Assembly: GCA_001970955.1 (NCBI GenBank)
Contig: MPUH01000075.1
Coordinates: 54,936-118,935, forward strand
DNA from: Stentor coeruleus
Lineage: Eukaryota > Ciliophora > Heterotrichea > Heterotrichida > Stentoridae
Direction: 5' to 3'
DNA: 64,000 bases
Shown: positions 49,999 through 60,234 of the stretch, in pieces
How positions within the stretch are numbered: the first letter of the stretch is position 1
Layout of the letters: each line of letters starts with the position of its first letter
The notes under the pieces: model-generated
Databases searched by the model: none
Told to the model about the DNA's origin: nothing
The model's input: only the letters and a program-made list of their open reading frames with translations
Translations under genes and position numbers: made by a program

Positions 49999-52900
49999 TT
50001 AATTAAGACTATCACTCAATACTTGGTTTTTCAGTTTTCTTTTTTCCCTTGGATGTGAACTTCTGCTTTTAATCTCTAAGCTTTTTAGCATGTCCCTCAT
50101 AGCTTTTGTATCATTTTTTATATTCAAATACTCAAAAAACCCTTTCAAAGCTTCTTCATCACTGTCAAACTGCATGTTTTTATTTTTCTCAAGCTTTTCT
50201 TTACTCCCTAAACTCAATCTTAGTAATATTTCTTCAAATTCTTTTGCATTTAATGTCATCCCTTCACTACTCCCTTGTTTTTTCCCTCTAGCTATTAGTT
50301 TAAAATTTTTCACACATTCTTCATTAGGAAGTAAACCAGGGATTATATTGAAATTCACACAGAATTTATTAAACCCAACAAAATTTAACGTATTTTGCAT
50401 TGTCCCATCTTTAGCTGGAGCAACTTTGCAGTAGTGGACGAAAATCATTTCTAAACTTTTTTGCATGCTGTCGAAAATCTCACGAACTTTTGCATCGTTT
50501 TTAATCCTCTCAAAGTCTTCATGTTGTTTTTGAGCTGCTTCTTTGTGTTTTTTTGATTGGAGGATTTTTGCTTCTATTTTTTTCCTTTTTATAACTTTGA
50601 ATTCTTCAATTTTTTTTATGTTTTCTTCCTGTCGTTTTTGCTCTTCAGCTTTTAGGTCATGTTTTTGTTCGGATTTGACATGGATTTTTTTTTTTACGCT
50701 TTGGAGGAATTTTTCTCTTTTTTTTTTCCTTTCTTCTTCAGCTTTCATTTTTTTTTCTTCTTCGAATTTGTTTTGTTCATCGTTGTCGAGCTTTTTTTTC
50801 TGTTTCCATTCTTCGATTTTTGCCATTCGCTTTTCTTTCATGATTTGGTTGAGTTTTTCTCTTTTAAGTTTGTTTTCTTCTGCTGCTGCTTTTTCGAGGG
50901 CGATTTTTTGTTTTTCTTCTTCGGTTTTTTTTTCTTTGTTTTCACGGATTTTTTTCAGCCGATTTTCGATTAGTTGTTTTCGGAGCCGCCGACGTTTTTC
51001 TTTGGTTTCAGCTTCTGATTTTTTTTGCTGTTCTTGGCTTTCTTTGGTTAGTTGAGCTTTGTTGATTATTTTGGTTTTGGAGTTTCGGCTTATGAGTACA
51101 AGGCTTCCAGAGTCGACAGTGTGTATTAGATCATCAAGAACCTTTGCACACTCATTTAAAGTATCATTCGGATATACTCCAGTAAGTCGAGCTATTTCGA
51201 ATTTTATACCTGGAGTAAGTAAAAGTTCAACAAAATTAGCAGGAGGTTTGTAACTTGCCCTAAACTGAACCATACTTGAATCTGACATATTAAACTTACT
51301 ACTCATAGGAGTTCCTGAAGTTGGAATACTTGATATCTGAGGTTTAGTTAGTACTCCTCTAGCCCTAGTAATTTGTTTTACAACAATCATAGGCTCTAAA
51401 AAGTGTACTCCTAAGCATTTAAACAGGATATCATCCAAAGCTCCTACAGCAACAGCATTACTTTCAGTAAATTCTAATACTTCTGGTACTTTATATGCAA
51501 TCTCAATATCTGTTTCAACAACTTTTTTATACCCTTCAGGCATAACTGCATTAGAATCTTTTTCTAATAATAAATTAAGCCTTTTTACAACCTCTCTATC
51601 TCCCATACCAGGGTCAGGTTCATCATAAAATCTTACAGAAATCCCTTTTTCTGAACTATGTGATCTAAAATGATCTATTAATGCTTTTAAAGATACAACA
51701 GGAGGAAGATGTGATAAATCCTTAGGGGGTTTTGAATATATAAATATTGATGTTTGTATGAGAATGTCTTGAAATTCTTGAAATGTGATTTTAACTTGAG
51801 GCTTTTTTAGTCTATGGCAAAAGGTTTTTAATAAAAGATTTGATTCTTCTGGAGTGATCATGGTTTGAAGTACTCCTTGTTCTTTGAGAAGTTTGTAATA
51901 TTCACTTTCTGATAAAGTTGAATTTTTTTCAGCTGCTGTTTCGAATGTTTCTTTACCTACTCTGGCATTTTTATACCCTGTGCTTGAGTATTTTTTGAAC
52001 AATAATTTGATTGCCCGAAGATAACGCTTGAAAACATGATTTATCATTTCACGCTCTTCTTGGCTTATTTCCCGAAGTATAGTAAGCCCATCTATTTTTA
52101 CTTCTTCTACTAGGCTTGATCTTTCTCCTTTAGGTCCAGCCCTTAACTCAATCCTTCTTTTTTCAAGCTGTTTTCTCAAAGCTAATTTCCTTTTTTCTTG
52201 TGCGAGTTTATCTTTTTCCTCTTTAAGCCGTCGTTCGATTTCTTTTTCAATCATGTTTTGGCGTATTTTCTCTATCTCAACCATCACTCTTCCTTTTTTC
52301 GTCAAGTTTAAAATTGGAAGCGATCCTGAAGATGATTTCGATATAGTCGGTCTTGGTATTTTTTTCATTGTCACATTATTTTTTTTTAATTCTCTTTTAG
52401 GCTCTTCTGATTCTTGCAATTCTTCATCAGCCTCTTCAGTTTTAGCCTGACTTTCTAAAACTTTTTCACTTTTTGGTTTTTCTTTTTCATATAAAGCTAA
52501 GATCTCTTTTGGATCCCCATAAAGTTTTAATAGTATCAATACAAACTTTATATCACGGCGAATAAGACCTTGAGATTTTTCTGCTATAATACAAATCTCA
52601 CTTAAAATCCTTTCATTAAGAGTTTCATTACGAATTTTTATTATACGTTCTGTCATTTCTAGCATAATATCTCTTTGATATTTTTGTTTTAGTTCCCAGT
52701 CTAGTGTTTCTACATCTTTTTCTTTGATTTTTTTCCTTAGTTCGAATTTCAGAGAAAGGGTTAAACTGTATTTTACAAATCGGAAAAGATATTCTTGGAC
52801 TGATGAGCCTTCTATAAACCTTGTGGCTATAATCATAAATGGTGCAGCTGCAGCTTTTGTAAATAACTCTTCATTCATGTAGATTTTCCCAAGCACATCC

Positions 52901-54609
52901 ATTGTTTGTACAGCGTTTTTCAAAGCTAGTCGTGGGTGTTTGGCAATTTTTATGAAAAAATCAAAATCTATTGGAGAGTAATTAGCATCATTAACTACTT
53001 GCAATTGTTTAACTAAAGGTTCAAGGAGTATAGCAATTGGAATGTTTAGAATTGAGTCGAAAATAGATGAAAAATTAGATAAGATCATTTCCCTTATGAA
53101 ATGATCTTTATAATTTTCTACTAAATAAAATGTTAAGGTCTTGTAGATAATAGGGGCAAATGAATTTCTTTCGTTAGCAAAATTTTCTAATAAATGAAAA
53201 ACTTTGGCTATACAAGCGAATTTTAATATATCTAATTTGTCTCTTAATGCACGCTTTAGAGTGTTTAGCAATTCAGTACTGATTTCTTCATTGTTTTCAA
53301 CTACATTTGGGAATAGCATCCACAAGTCACATAAAAGATTTATCCCTGCTATTCTTACATCAGCAGGTCTAGACTTATCAGAGTCTGATTCTCTAATGCA
53401 CATTTCTAACCAAAATGATATAATACCCCCGTTAGCCAATTCTTGTTTAGAAGCGCGCATTTCACAAAGGCTAGGTAAGAATTCATTAATAGTGGCAAAG
53501 TAGTTAACAGTATCAGGAATATAATTACGTAACTGTATAGTAAAAAGCTCAAAAAGTGTGTTGCGACCGAACTGTATAAGGACTGATACAATCTGTGGTT
53601 TAACATCATATGTAAATCTATTGGAAGCTTGCAAACAAGCTTCTATCCCTCCTCCTTCATTGACAAACCAATCCCAAGATGGAGGGAGCATGTCGCATTC
53701 AAGGAGTTCTAAACCGAGTTTTGAAAATAATCTGCAACACCAAAGGACTGTGTCTAAGTTTTTAGATAAAAATCCTGATCTTAATGATGAGAGCATTAGA
53801 GGAATAGATCCACTTGCTTCTTCTTGTGACATAAGCTTTATTAAGTGAGCTTGGACTGAATATATTTCTTGATACCAGTTTATTATTGGGTCATGTTTAC
53901 CTTTTAGACCTTTGCTTATTACATGAGATAGGTATTTGCCGTTTTGAGTTAAGAGACCAGCTGCTTGTTTAGGTCTTAAAGAAAAATGCCTACAAAATGA
54001 CACTAACAAAAACTCAAGACAAGTTTCAGTTTCCTCTAATGATTTTTTCCCATCTATAGCTTCAATATAAAGAGCTCCATCAGGTTTTTTCTTTTTCTTA
54101 ACAGGTGATTGTCTCTTAGTTATAGGCTTTAAAGATATCTTAGATGATGATCTATCAATAGATGAGCTAGCTTTAATAGATCTTAAAGACCCTTTTTCTA
54201 TTTCCTCAGAAAATCTTAAAATAGCAGCTTGTTCAGCATTATAAATTTGTAGTAGTATATCAACAACCATATCTCGATCTCCAGCAATAATTAAAGATCT
54301 TGTATCAGGATCAATTACTAAACCAAAATTTTCTAATGCAGTACTTAAGATTTTCCAGTTATATAGTTTTGAAGCTGGGGTTTTTACTTCTTTTAAAGTA
54401 TTGATTTCGGGCATAGGGGTTTGTTCTCGCTCTAAATGATTTATAACTTTGTTTAATCTTTTTATAAGCGGCGTAATGTTCAAGCCGTTTTCTAGCTTTT
54501 GAGCATCTTTTTCTTCTAGTTTGATTAGAGAATTTTCACTTGGAGACATTCCTGATTCAACAACTCCTGCACTGCAAAGCCAATTGTATAGCTCTGTGCT
54601 GATTTCCAT
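49999..54609 (-). CDS. Large CH-like / armadillo / coiled-coil cytoskeletal protein
   Basis: A 1,536-aa protein. Residues about 1-135 resemble the ciliary CH-like (CLAMP/SPATA4/SPEF2-type) domain: ELYNWLCSAGVV, NGLNITPLIKRLN, LYNWKILSTALENFGL and IIAGDRDMVVDILLQIY. Residues about 190-680 are helical armadillo/HEAT-type repeats. Coiled coils span about 780-850 and, very Lys/Glu-rich, about 1155-1380. Helical EF-hand-like segments are near 860-960 and 1380-1480 (MTLNAKEFEEILLRL) without full calcium loops. No catalytic motif. Most likely an axonemal or cortical cytoskeletal structural protein; no exact family can be named. Single exon, start ATG at 54609. Confidence 0.72.
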   Translation of the reverse strand: MEISTELYNWLCSAGVVESGMSPSENSLIKLEEKDAQKLENGLNITPLIKRLNKVINHLEREQTPMPEINTLKEVKTPASKLYNWKILSTALENFGLVIDPDTRSLIIAGDRDMVVDILLQIYNAEQAAILRFSEEIEKGSLRSIKASSSIDRSSSKISLKPITKRQSPVKKKKKPDGALYIEAIDGKKSLEETETCLEFLLVSFCRHFSLRPKQAAGLLTQNGKYLSHVISKGLKGKHDPIINWYQEIYSVQAHLIKLMSQEEASGSIPLMLSSLRSGFLSKNLDTVLWCCRLFSKLGLELLECDMLPPSWDWFVNEGGGIEACLQASNRFTYDVKPQIVSVLIQFGRNTLFELFTIQLRNYIPDTVNYFATINEFLPSLCEMRASKQELANGGIISFWLEMCIRESDSDKSRPADVRIAGINLLCDLWMLFPNVVENNEEISTELLNTLKRALRDKLDILKFACIAKVFHLLENFANERNSFAPIIYKTLTFYLVENYKDHFIREMILSNFSSIFDSILNIPIAILLEPLVKQLQVVNDANYSPIDFDFFIKIAKHPRLALKNAVQTMDVLGKIYMNEELFTKAAAAPFMIIATRFIEGSSVQEYLFRFVKYSLTLSLKFELRKKIKEKDVETLDWELKQKYQRDIMLEMTERIIKIRNETLNERILSEICIIAEKSQGLIRRDIKFVLILLKLYGDPKEILALYEKEKPKSEKVLESQAKTEEADEELQESEEPKRELKKNNVTMKKIPRPTISKSSSGSLPILNLTKKGRVMVEIEKIRQNMIEKEIERRLKEEKDKLAQEKRKLALRKQLEKRRIELRAGPKGERSSLVEEVKIDGLTILREISQEEREMINHVFKRYLRAIKLLFKKYSSTGYKNARVGKETFETAAEKNSTLSESEYYKLLKEQGVLQTMITPEESNLLLKTFCHRLKKPQVKITFQEFQDILIQTSIFIYSKPPKDLSHLPPVVSLKALIDHFRSHSSEKGISVRFYDEPDPGMGDREVVKRLNLLLEKDSNAVMPEGYKKVVETDIEIAYKVPEVLEFTESNAVAVGALDDILFKCLGVHFLEPMIVVKQITRARGVLTKPQISSIPTSGTPMSSKFNMSDSSMVQFRASYKPPANFVELLLTPGIKFEIARLTGVYPNDTLNECAKVLDDLIHTVDSGSLVLISRNSKTKIINKAQLTKESQEQQKKSEAETKEKRRRLRKQLIENRLKKIRENKEKKTEEEKQKIALEKAAAEENKLKREKLNQIMKEKRMAKIEEWKQKKKLDNDEQNKFEEEKKMKAEEERKKKREKFLQSVKKKIHVKSEQKHDLKAEEQKRQEENIKKIEEFKVIKRKKIEAKILQSKKHKEAAQKQHEDFERIKNDAKVREIFDSMQKSLEMIFVHYCKVAPAKDGTMQNTLNFVGFNKFCVNFNIIPGLLPNEECVKNFKLIARGKKQGSSEGMTLNAKEFEEILLRLSLGSKEKLEKNKNMQFDSDEEALKGFFEYLNIKNDTKAMRDMLKSLEIKSRSSHPREKRKLKNQVLSDSLN

Positions 54610-55136
54610 TTAATTATTAAGAGTTATCATATTATGAGTCATGGTTTTGATTATATAAAGTGATAATAGGGAAATAAATTTTGTATTTCGTGTGAATAAA
54701 ATCTAAAATTTTAATAAACAGTTATAGATAATTTAATACGCTTAAAAATCTTAATTAAAATTGTTTTATAAAATCTAGACAAATAATGAGGTATACAATA
54801 TTAATTTTACTTTAAGCATGAACTCTCCTTATTAAATAATTTTTATATCTAAAACATCAAAACTATATTGCATGATTATTATAAAATAAATCATCGAAAA
54901 TCTTCATACTAAATACTTATTTCAAATGATTCCAATATAGCCCCTATATATCAATACATTTTACCATCATCAAATAAAAATCTACATAACTCTTTATATA
55001 AAAACCTTTATTTATATCTAATCTTCTAAATAAAAAAAAAATACTTAAACTCAAAACCTATAACAATCCTTATATATAAAAATAAATTCTATATACCTAA
55101 ACCAACCAAAATATTTTTCTTGCAAAAACTTTCATC
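54610..55136. other. Intergenic spacer
   Basis: No gene. A/T-dominated, becoming C-rich and G-poor at 54940-55136 next to the following minus-strand stop. Confidence 0.55.
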
Positions 55137-56399
55137 CTATTTAATATTTGTATCTGATGACCTATAATAAGGTAATATACTTTTTGGATCAGTTATTGCA
55201 TTAATCTCAAATCCTTTTTCTGCAACAATAGCTTCATCAATCTCTTTTTTAATCGAAGTTAAATTTTCTCTAAACTCTTGAATCATTTCTTTTTTATTCT
55301 TATTATCATTTAAATATCTAGTAACCTCACATAAGCTTTGAGTACAAATTCTGATTTTTTCCTTAAGCATTTTTTTCTTAGCTCTTTCTTTTCCCATATC
55401 TTCTAAAATTTTTTGTAATTCCTTATTCATATTTTCAGCTTTTGTCCTAGAATTTTCTATAATATGCATTTCTGTATATAAATCTTCATTATTCATCATG
55501 TATTTTTCTTCGATTTCTAAACACTCATTCAGTTTAAAATTGTATTTTTCTATAGTCTCTTTTAGTATGTAGCTTAATGACTTTCCTCCATTTTTCGCCA
55601 AGTATATTTTATGGTTTATATTTTTGAGTTTATTTTCTATTAATATACGGTTTTCTGTAAACATGCTTTTACATTTAGCTATATCGTCTTCGATTTTTAA
55701 AGTTTCCTCTTGAGTGGCTGCATATGCTGTTTGTAGTTTGCTCATATCTTCTTGAAGTTCATCTTGGTACATAATAACCTGATCATGTTTCATATTCGCA
55801 TTTTCTAAATTATTTGAAGCTAAATCCAAAAGTTGTAAATCTTTTTTCCTTATATTCAAGTCTATTTCATATATACTTCCTATAGCTGCAATAAGCATAG
55901 TTTCTGGGGCAAGTGATTTGCCTATAATAATATTTTTTAATATTTCAATATTCTCTGCAGCGTTAAATGTTTTAGCTCTTCTAGTCCCTTTTCTTGTTAA
56001 AGTCTTATCTAAATTCTCAGAGCCTAAGGATTTCATATCATCATCAGGACTTCTAATTTCTTTTTCTGAATCTACACGAAGCTGATCTGATAGTGTAACT
56101 TTTAATAAATTTGAAGGTCGTCTTTTTGGAGCTTCAGCTGTAGGTTTTCCTTGCTCATAATCAAAACCTTTGATGCTAGGAAAAGTTTCTAAGGCTGATT
56201 TTTGTTTGTAGAGACTGTCTTGCCTTGAAAAATCATATCGAGAACGGATACTTTCTTGTCTTAACAACGCTGAAAGAGGACTTTCAGGAACTTCTGAATC
56301 ATCTTCAATGCTGAATTTTAAAGGTAGGGAGATTAGATCTACTGGCTCTTCATCTGAACTAGCAACTTCTGGAATAGTGTTTAATTCTATATAATCCAT
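55137..56399 (-). CDS. Coiled-coil protein with Ser-rich acidic N-terminus
   Basis: A 420-aa protein. The N-terminal 140 residues are acidic and Ser-rich with repeated LLRQESIRSRYDF / FSRQDSLYKQ-type RQ(E/D)S motifs and KRRPSNLL and KGTRRAKTFN, plausible basophilic kinase sites. Residues about 170-400 form a long coiled coil (ELQEDMSKLQTAYAATQEET; NKELQKILEDMGKERAKKKM). No enzyme motif and no known family. Structural or phospho-regulated cytoskeletal role is inferred. Start ATG at 56399. Confidence 0.65.
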   Translation of the reverse strand: MDYIELNTIPEVASSDEEPVDLISLPLKFSIEDDSEVPESPLSALLRQESIRSRYDFSRQDSLYKQKSALETFPSIKGFDYEQGKPTAEAPKRRPSNLLKVTLSDQLRVDSEKEIRSPDDDMKSLGSENLDKTLTRKGTRRAKTFNAAENIEILKNIIIGKSLAPETMLIAAIGSIYEIDLNIRKKDLQLLDLASNNLENANMKHDQVIMYQDELQEDMSKLQTAYAATQEETLKIEDDIAKCKSMFTENRILIENKLKNINHKIYLAKNGGKSLSYILKETIEKYNFKLNECLEIEEKYMMNNEDLYTEMHIIENSRTKAENMNKELQKILEDMGKERAKKKMLKEKIRICTQSLCEVTRYLNDNKNKKEMIQEFRENLTSIKKEIDEAIVAEKGFEINAITDPKSILPYYRSSDTNIK

Positions 56400-56722
56400 T
56401 GTTAAGGATAAATTATCTGATTATTTTTTTAAGATTTTCTTATTTTAAGTTAAGAACTTATTGTGCTTGGTTTTTAATTTTTAATGATGATTTTTTTTGG
56501 CTTTTGTGTTTTTTAATTTTGTGGTGGATACTCTTATAAAGCCTGAATCATTAATATTTGAAATATAAACTCTTGAATTAAAAATTATTGAATTAGCTAA
56601 TTAGGTATTTTTCTGACATAAATTTATTAATTTATAAAAATCGCTTTGATAGCTAAATATTAAGTATTATATAGATTATAATAAGATAAAAGGGGCTTAG
56701 ATATGACTAATATAATTCAGAT
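56400..56722. other. Divergent intergenic spacer
   Basis: About 320 bp between two divergent genes; no repeat or RNA gene recognised. G/T-rich in its left half. Confidence 0.55.
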
Positions 56723-57019
56723 ATGGAAGAAGACTACTACGATGCTATTCGTAAAAGCACAATAAACTACAAAGTTCTTTCAAAAGCTTTCCCAGAAACC
56801 CTCTCCATCAAAAATATAAATCTACCAAAACAAACAAATTCAATCAAAACACACAAACCAAAACCTTTTATAAATTTTGAAATACCAACAACATCAAGTC
56901 CAAAAGTTTTTTCTTCAGAAGTTCCAACAACAAAAAAATTCAAAATTAAGAGAATTCCAAAGAAAAAAAATCTCAAAGAAAAATCACATAAGATTACTTA
57001 TGATTTTATAAATAATTAA
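56723..57019 (+). CDS. Very small basic unknown protein
   Basis: 98 aa. An acidic start (MEEDYYDAI) is followed by a Lys/Pro/Thr-rich basic stretch (KKFKIKRIPKKKNLKEKSHK near 70-90). No family known. Its stop codon is one base from the stop of the convergent gene. It is short, so some doubt remains, but amino-acid usage looks coding rather than random AT-rich. Confidence 0.5.
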   Translation: MEEDYYDAIRKSTINYKVLSKAFPETLSIKNINLPKQTNSIKTHKPKPFINFEIPTTSSPKVFSSEVPTTKKFKIKRIPKKKNLKEKSHKITYDFINN

Positions 57020-57020
57020 C

Positions 57021-57701
57021 TTATTTCCCTATATATTCTTGATACCAGATATTTCCTCGATGTTTAATTGGTTTTGGTAATCGCTTTTCGAATTCTTTGA
57101 TTTCTGTTGAAGTCAATATACAGTTAATTTTACTGCTTACTGTTGATATGTCTAATTGGGAATTTTTTGAGAAATTTATTCTGGTTGATGTTGGGCTTTT
57201 ACATGTTGGGGTCTCAGAGTCATAAGCTTGAAGAAGACGATTTCCAGGGTCGATATCTTCGGGTAATTTAAAGTCTGAAGCGCTTTCAAGAATTTTGTTT
57301 ATACTTTTTTGGATCTTAAGGTTTCTCATTGGACTAGGACTTTCTCTGACAATTTTCTTTATTGGATTCAAAAATGTTATCTCTTGTCTTGGTTTAATAA
57401 ACCCATTCTTTATTTTTTCAAAAAAGTTCTTGTAAAAATTTGACTTATGCCTAATAGTATCTTTTATTCCACTTGTAACATCCTGAGCATGAGAAAATTT
57501 AATGCTATCGAAATCCTGGTCTATATTCATAGGAGGAAGGGATATACAGTATTTTCTAGGGGTAATTTCTTGACGGAAAACTGGCTGGGTTATAAGCTTT
57601 TTACCTAAATTCATAGGTTTTTCTTTTCTTACTATTGAATAATTCCCTATAAAAAAAGTTGGACTTTCAGCACTAATTGCATTATGCGTATACTGCTTCA
57701 T
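57021..57701 (-). CDS. Unknown basic protein
   Basis: 226 aa from the ATG at 57701; a GTG just upstream is not needed as start. Polar and basic with many Ser, Pro, Lys and Ile. Small recurring motifs such as ESPTFFIGNYSIV, ITQPVFRQEITPRKY and PTCKSPTSTRINFSK suggest a mostly disordered protein with SP/TP sites. The C-terminus is PKPIKHRGNIWYQEYIGK. No family recognised. Ends one base from the convergent small gene. Confidence 0.55.
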   Translation of the reverse strand: MKQYTHNAISAESPTFFIGNYSIVRKEKPMNLGKKLITQPVFRQEITPRKYCISLPPMNIDQDFDSIKFSHAQDVTSGIKDTIRHKSNFYKNFFEKIKNGFIKPRQEITFLNPIKKIVRESPSPMRNLKIQKSINKILESASDFKLPEDIDPGNRLLQAYDSETPTCKSPTSTRINFSKNSQLDISTVSSKINCILTSTEIKEFEKRLPKPIKHRGNIWYQEYIGK

Positions 57702-58038
57702 CACTATTTACCAAAGTTTATATATGAAAAAAAAATATTTAAAGCAAATAACTCAATATAAAAAACTGAATTTTTATCCTTAATTCTTTAATAAAAAAGT
57801 ACTTCAAATGTTTTATCTATCAAATAATATACTTTTAATCAATAAACCTATCATATCTTCAATTATCTCAATAAAATCTAGCATCTTATAATATATACTC
57901 AACATCAAACCATAAAAAAATAAAATCATCTTTATCTTATCAATACAATTACAAAAACTCAATATCAAACAATCATAAAAAAAACCTCATTCTTATATAT
58001 AAAAAATAACACTCACAACTTTTTTATCAACATAAATA
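57702..58038. other. Divergent intergenic spacer
   Basis: About 337 bp with no gene; C-rich and nearly G-free at 57830-58030 in front of the dipeptidase start. Confidence 0.55.
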
Positions 58039-59460
58039 ATGGTTGATACTGCAGAACTTCAAGCCCGTCTTGAGAAAGGTATCGACGAACAAGTTATCCC
58101 AGTGTTAATGGAATATATCCGTATACCAAGTTTATCTCCTCTATTCGATCCTAACTGGGAATCAAATGGTCTTATGGAAAAAGCTCAAGATATCCTCTTA
58201 TCATACGTCCGATCTCTAAACATCAAAAATTTTACCTCAGAAATTATTAAAGAGCCTGGCAAGCCTTGGATGTTTTATGGTGAAATCCAAGCAACATCAT
58301 CAAATCTAGGTACAGTATTAGTTTATGGGCATATGGACAAACAGCCTCATTTCCCAAACTGGATCCCAGGAACTGGAAATACAGAGCCAGCGATAATAGA
58401 TAATAAACTATATGGTCGTGGTGGTGCTGATGATGGTTACTCAATACCATCAGCAGCTTTACTTATAAAAACACTTCAAGATATGAATATTCCTCATGGT
58501 CGTATAGTCCTTATAGGTGAAAGTGAAGAAGAAAGTGGAAGTCCAAATTTAATGTATTTGATAAGTCAACTTAAAGATAAAATAGGTGAACCTGATCTTA
58601 TGATATGTTTAGATTCAGGTGCTGGGGATTATGAGCATTTATGGATAACCTCAAGTCTTAGAGGAGTTGTTGCAGTTGATCTTACTGTTAGTGTATTGAA
58701 AAATGGAATGCATTCAGGTGATGGTTCTGGAATAGTCCCATCAAGTTTTAGGATAATAAGACAGTTGATTGACCGTATTGAAGATGTGAATACAGGTAGA
58801 GTACTTTTACCACAATTATATGCAGATTTAACCCCAGCAGATTATGAAAAAGCCGCTTTAGTAGCTAAAGTCCTTGGATCGAATTTAATTGATAGAATTG
58901 AATGGATAGGAAATACTCAAGCTATGAGTAATGATATAGTACAACTTATACTTAATAGAACACTTAGACCAACTTTATCTATTACAGGTGCTGATGGTTT
59001 ACCTAATATTTCTGTTGCTGGTAATGTTCTTAGACCTTTTACTACATTTAAATTATCAGTTAGACTTCCCCCATCAATTGATTCTGGTGTTGCTTTTGAG
59101 GCTATTAAAAATGAACTTATTAGAGACCCTCCTTATGGCGCTACTGTTGAAGTTAAAAAAGTTGGAGCTGGAAATGGTTTTGCCCCACCTGAATTAGACC
59201 AATGGGCAAATGATGCTCTTAATCATGCTGGAAATATTTACTTTGGATCTGATGCTTTGTTTTTTGGAGAAGGGGTGAGTATTCCATTTATGGGCATGCT
59301 TGCTAATATGTTTCCTAAAGCTAAGTTTATTGTCATTGGAGTACTTGGACCTAATAGCAATGCTCATTCTGCTAATGAATTCCTTCATATACCGTTTTTG
59401 AAGAAAATATTATCGAGCTTAGGATATGTTCTTGCTGTTCATGGACAGAAAACTAATTAA
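58039..59460 (+). CDS. CNDP2: Cytosolic M20 metallo-dipeptidase (CNDP2-like)
   Basis: 473 aa, close to CNDP2 (about 475). M20 metal and catalytic residues are in order: His98 and Asp100 (YGHMDKQP), Asp131/132 in GRGGADDGY, Glu163/164 in IGESEEESGS, Asp192 in CLDSGAG, and a late His in NAHSANEFLH. The dimerisation (lid) domain is present, with a His in MHSGDGSG and TGADGLPNIS. It hydrolyses dipeptides with two Mn or Zn ions in the cytosol. No signal peptide. The gene uses frequent G/A-ending codons of a well-expressed housekeeping type. Confidence 0.94.
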   Translation: MVDTAELQARLEKGIDEQVIPVLMEYIRIPSLSPLFDPNWESNGLMEKAQDILLSYVRSLNIKNFTSEIIKEPGKPWMFYGEIQATSSNLGTVLVYGHMDKQPHFPNWIPGTGNTEPAIIDNKLYGRGGADDGYSIPSAALLIKTLQDMNIPHGRIVLIGESEEESGSPNLMYLISQLKDKIGEPDLMICLDSGAGDYEHLWITSSLRGVVAVDLTVSVLKNGMHSGDGSGIVPSSFRIIRQLIDRIEDVNTGRVLLPQLYADLTPADYEKAALVAKVLGSNLIDRIEWIGNTQAMSNDIVQLILNRTLRPTLSITGADGLPNISVAGNVLRPFTTFKLSVRLPPSIDSGVAFEAIKNELIRDPPYGATVEVKKVGAGNGFAPPELDQWANDALNHAGNIYFGSDALFFGEGVSIPFMGMLANMFPKAKFIVIGVLGPNSNAHSANEFLHIPFLKKILSSLGYVLAVHGQKTN

Positions 59461-59811
59461 GTTGAATTATCTAAGAGAATTTCAGAATTTGGTTTTTTTG
59501 TTTATGGGTTTTATATTAATAATATATGAGAAAATATTTGGATTTTTTTAATGATAGAGATATAGACTATAATCACAGTTATCAGCATTTCTATACTGAT
59601 GAAAATTCCTAGGATTCACAATATCCAAACAACTGTATTTCACCCAAATATTAAACCCATACTGAATATTCCTAAACAAATTACCTTAGAAAAAAATATT
59701 CTTATATCATTCAAAACCACAGTCTTTAATATTACAATATTTTTAACTTATAAATTATACCCCTCTACTTTTTCTACACATAATTTCCAATATTTTATCT
59801 TTAATAATATC
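59461..59811. other. Intergenic spacer
   Basis: G-rich for about 90 bp after the dipeptidase stop, then C-rich leader. The frame upstream of 59812 stays open but reads as AT-rich hydrophobic filler, so I treat it as leader. Confidence 0.5.
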
Positions 59812-60219
59812 ATGGAACCATCCTTGCAAAACCATATATGGGAACTAGAAAAACTTCAAAATTCTATTTCTCAGCGTATACAAGAACTCTCATCAACATA
59901 CCATGAGCATATTCTTTCACATCAAACAGCTTTACAAGGTCTTGGCGCACATATAAAAAACCTATCAAAAAAATCTGAATTCCTCCAACAAAAAACCAAC
60001 AAATTAGGAAATGAGCTTCAGTCCAACTTAGAAAAAATGTCTGAAGGGGTTAAGAAATTAGAAAAGGTTCAAGAAGCTGGGGAGATCGTCAAAACTTTAC
60101 AGCAGTTTTTGTTTAAATTGAAAAAAAGTAGAACATCAGATAATAAAGAATTAGAGGAACTGAGTTCAAAACTAGCAGGGCTTAATATAGTGGAGAAGTT
60201 GTATCGCCAAAAAGTTTAA
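59812..60219 (+). CDS. Small coiled-coil protein (possible COG5-N-terminus-like)
   Basis: 135 aa from the ATG at 59812 (MEPSLQNHIWELEKL); an earlier in-frame ATG at 59599 would add 71 residues that look like translated leader. Entirely helical: heptads run from about 8 to 125 (ISQRIQELSSTYHEHILSHQ; GLGAHIKNLSKKSEFLQQKT; ELQSNLEKMSEGVKKLEKVQ). The pattern 'L..I..L...Y..H.LSHQ.AL..L..HI..L' recalls the N-terminal helices of COG5-type tethering proteins, but the rest of COG5 is missing. Function uncertain. It converges with the next gene 15 bp away. Confidence 0.6.
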   Translation: MEPSLQNHIWELEKLQNSISQRIQELSSTYHEHILSHQTALQGLGAHIKNLSKKSEFLQQKTNKLGNELQSNLEKMSEGVKKLEKVQEAGEIVKTLQQFLFKLKKSRTSDNKELEELSSKLAGLNIVEKLYRQKV

Positions 60220-60234
60220 AATAAACTTACGCTA

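Noticed and set aside
50543-51055. Long plus-strand frames rich in Phe/Ser opposite the 1,536-aa gene
   Set aside because: They are the antisense of Lys/Glu-rich coiled-coil codons; the minus-strand frame is far longer and has domain structure.
59599-59811. In-frame N-terminal extension of the small coiled-coil gene
   Set aside because: The added residues are hydrophobic filler in a C-rich, G-poor leader like those before other genes; the ATG at 59812 begins the heptads directly.
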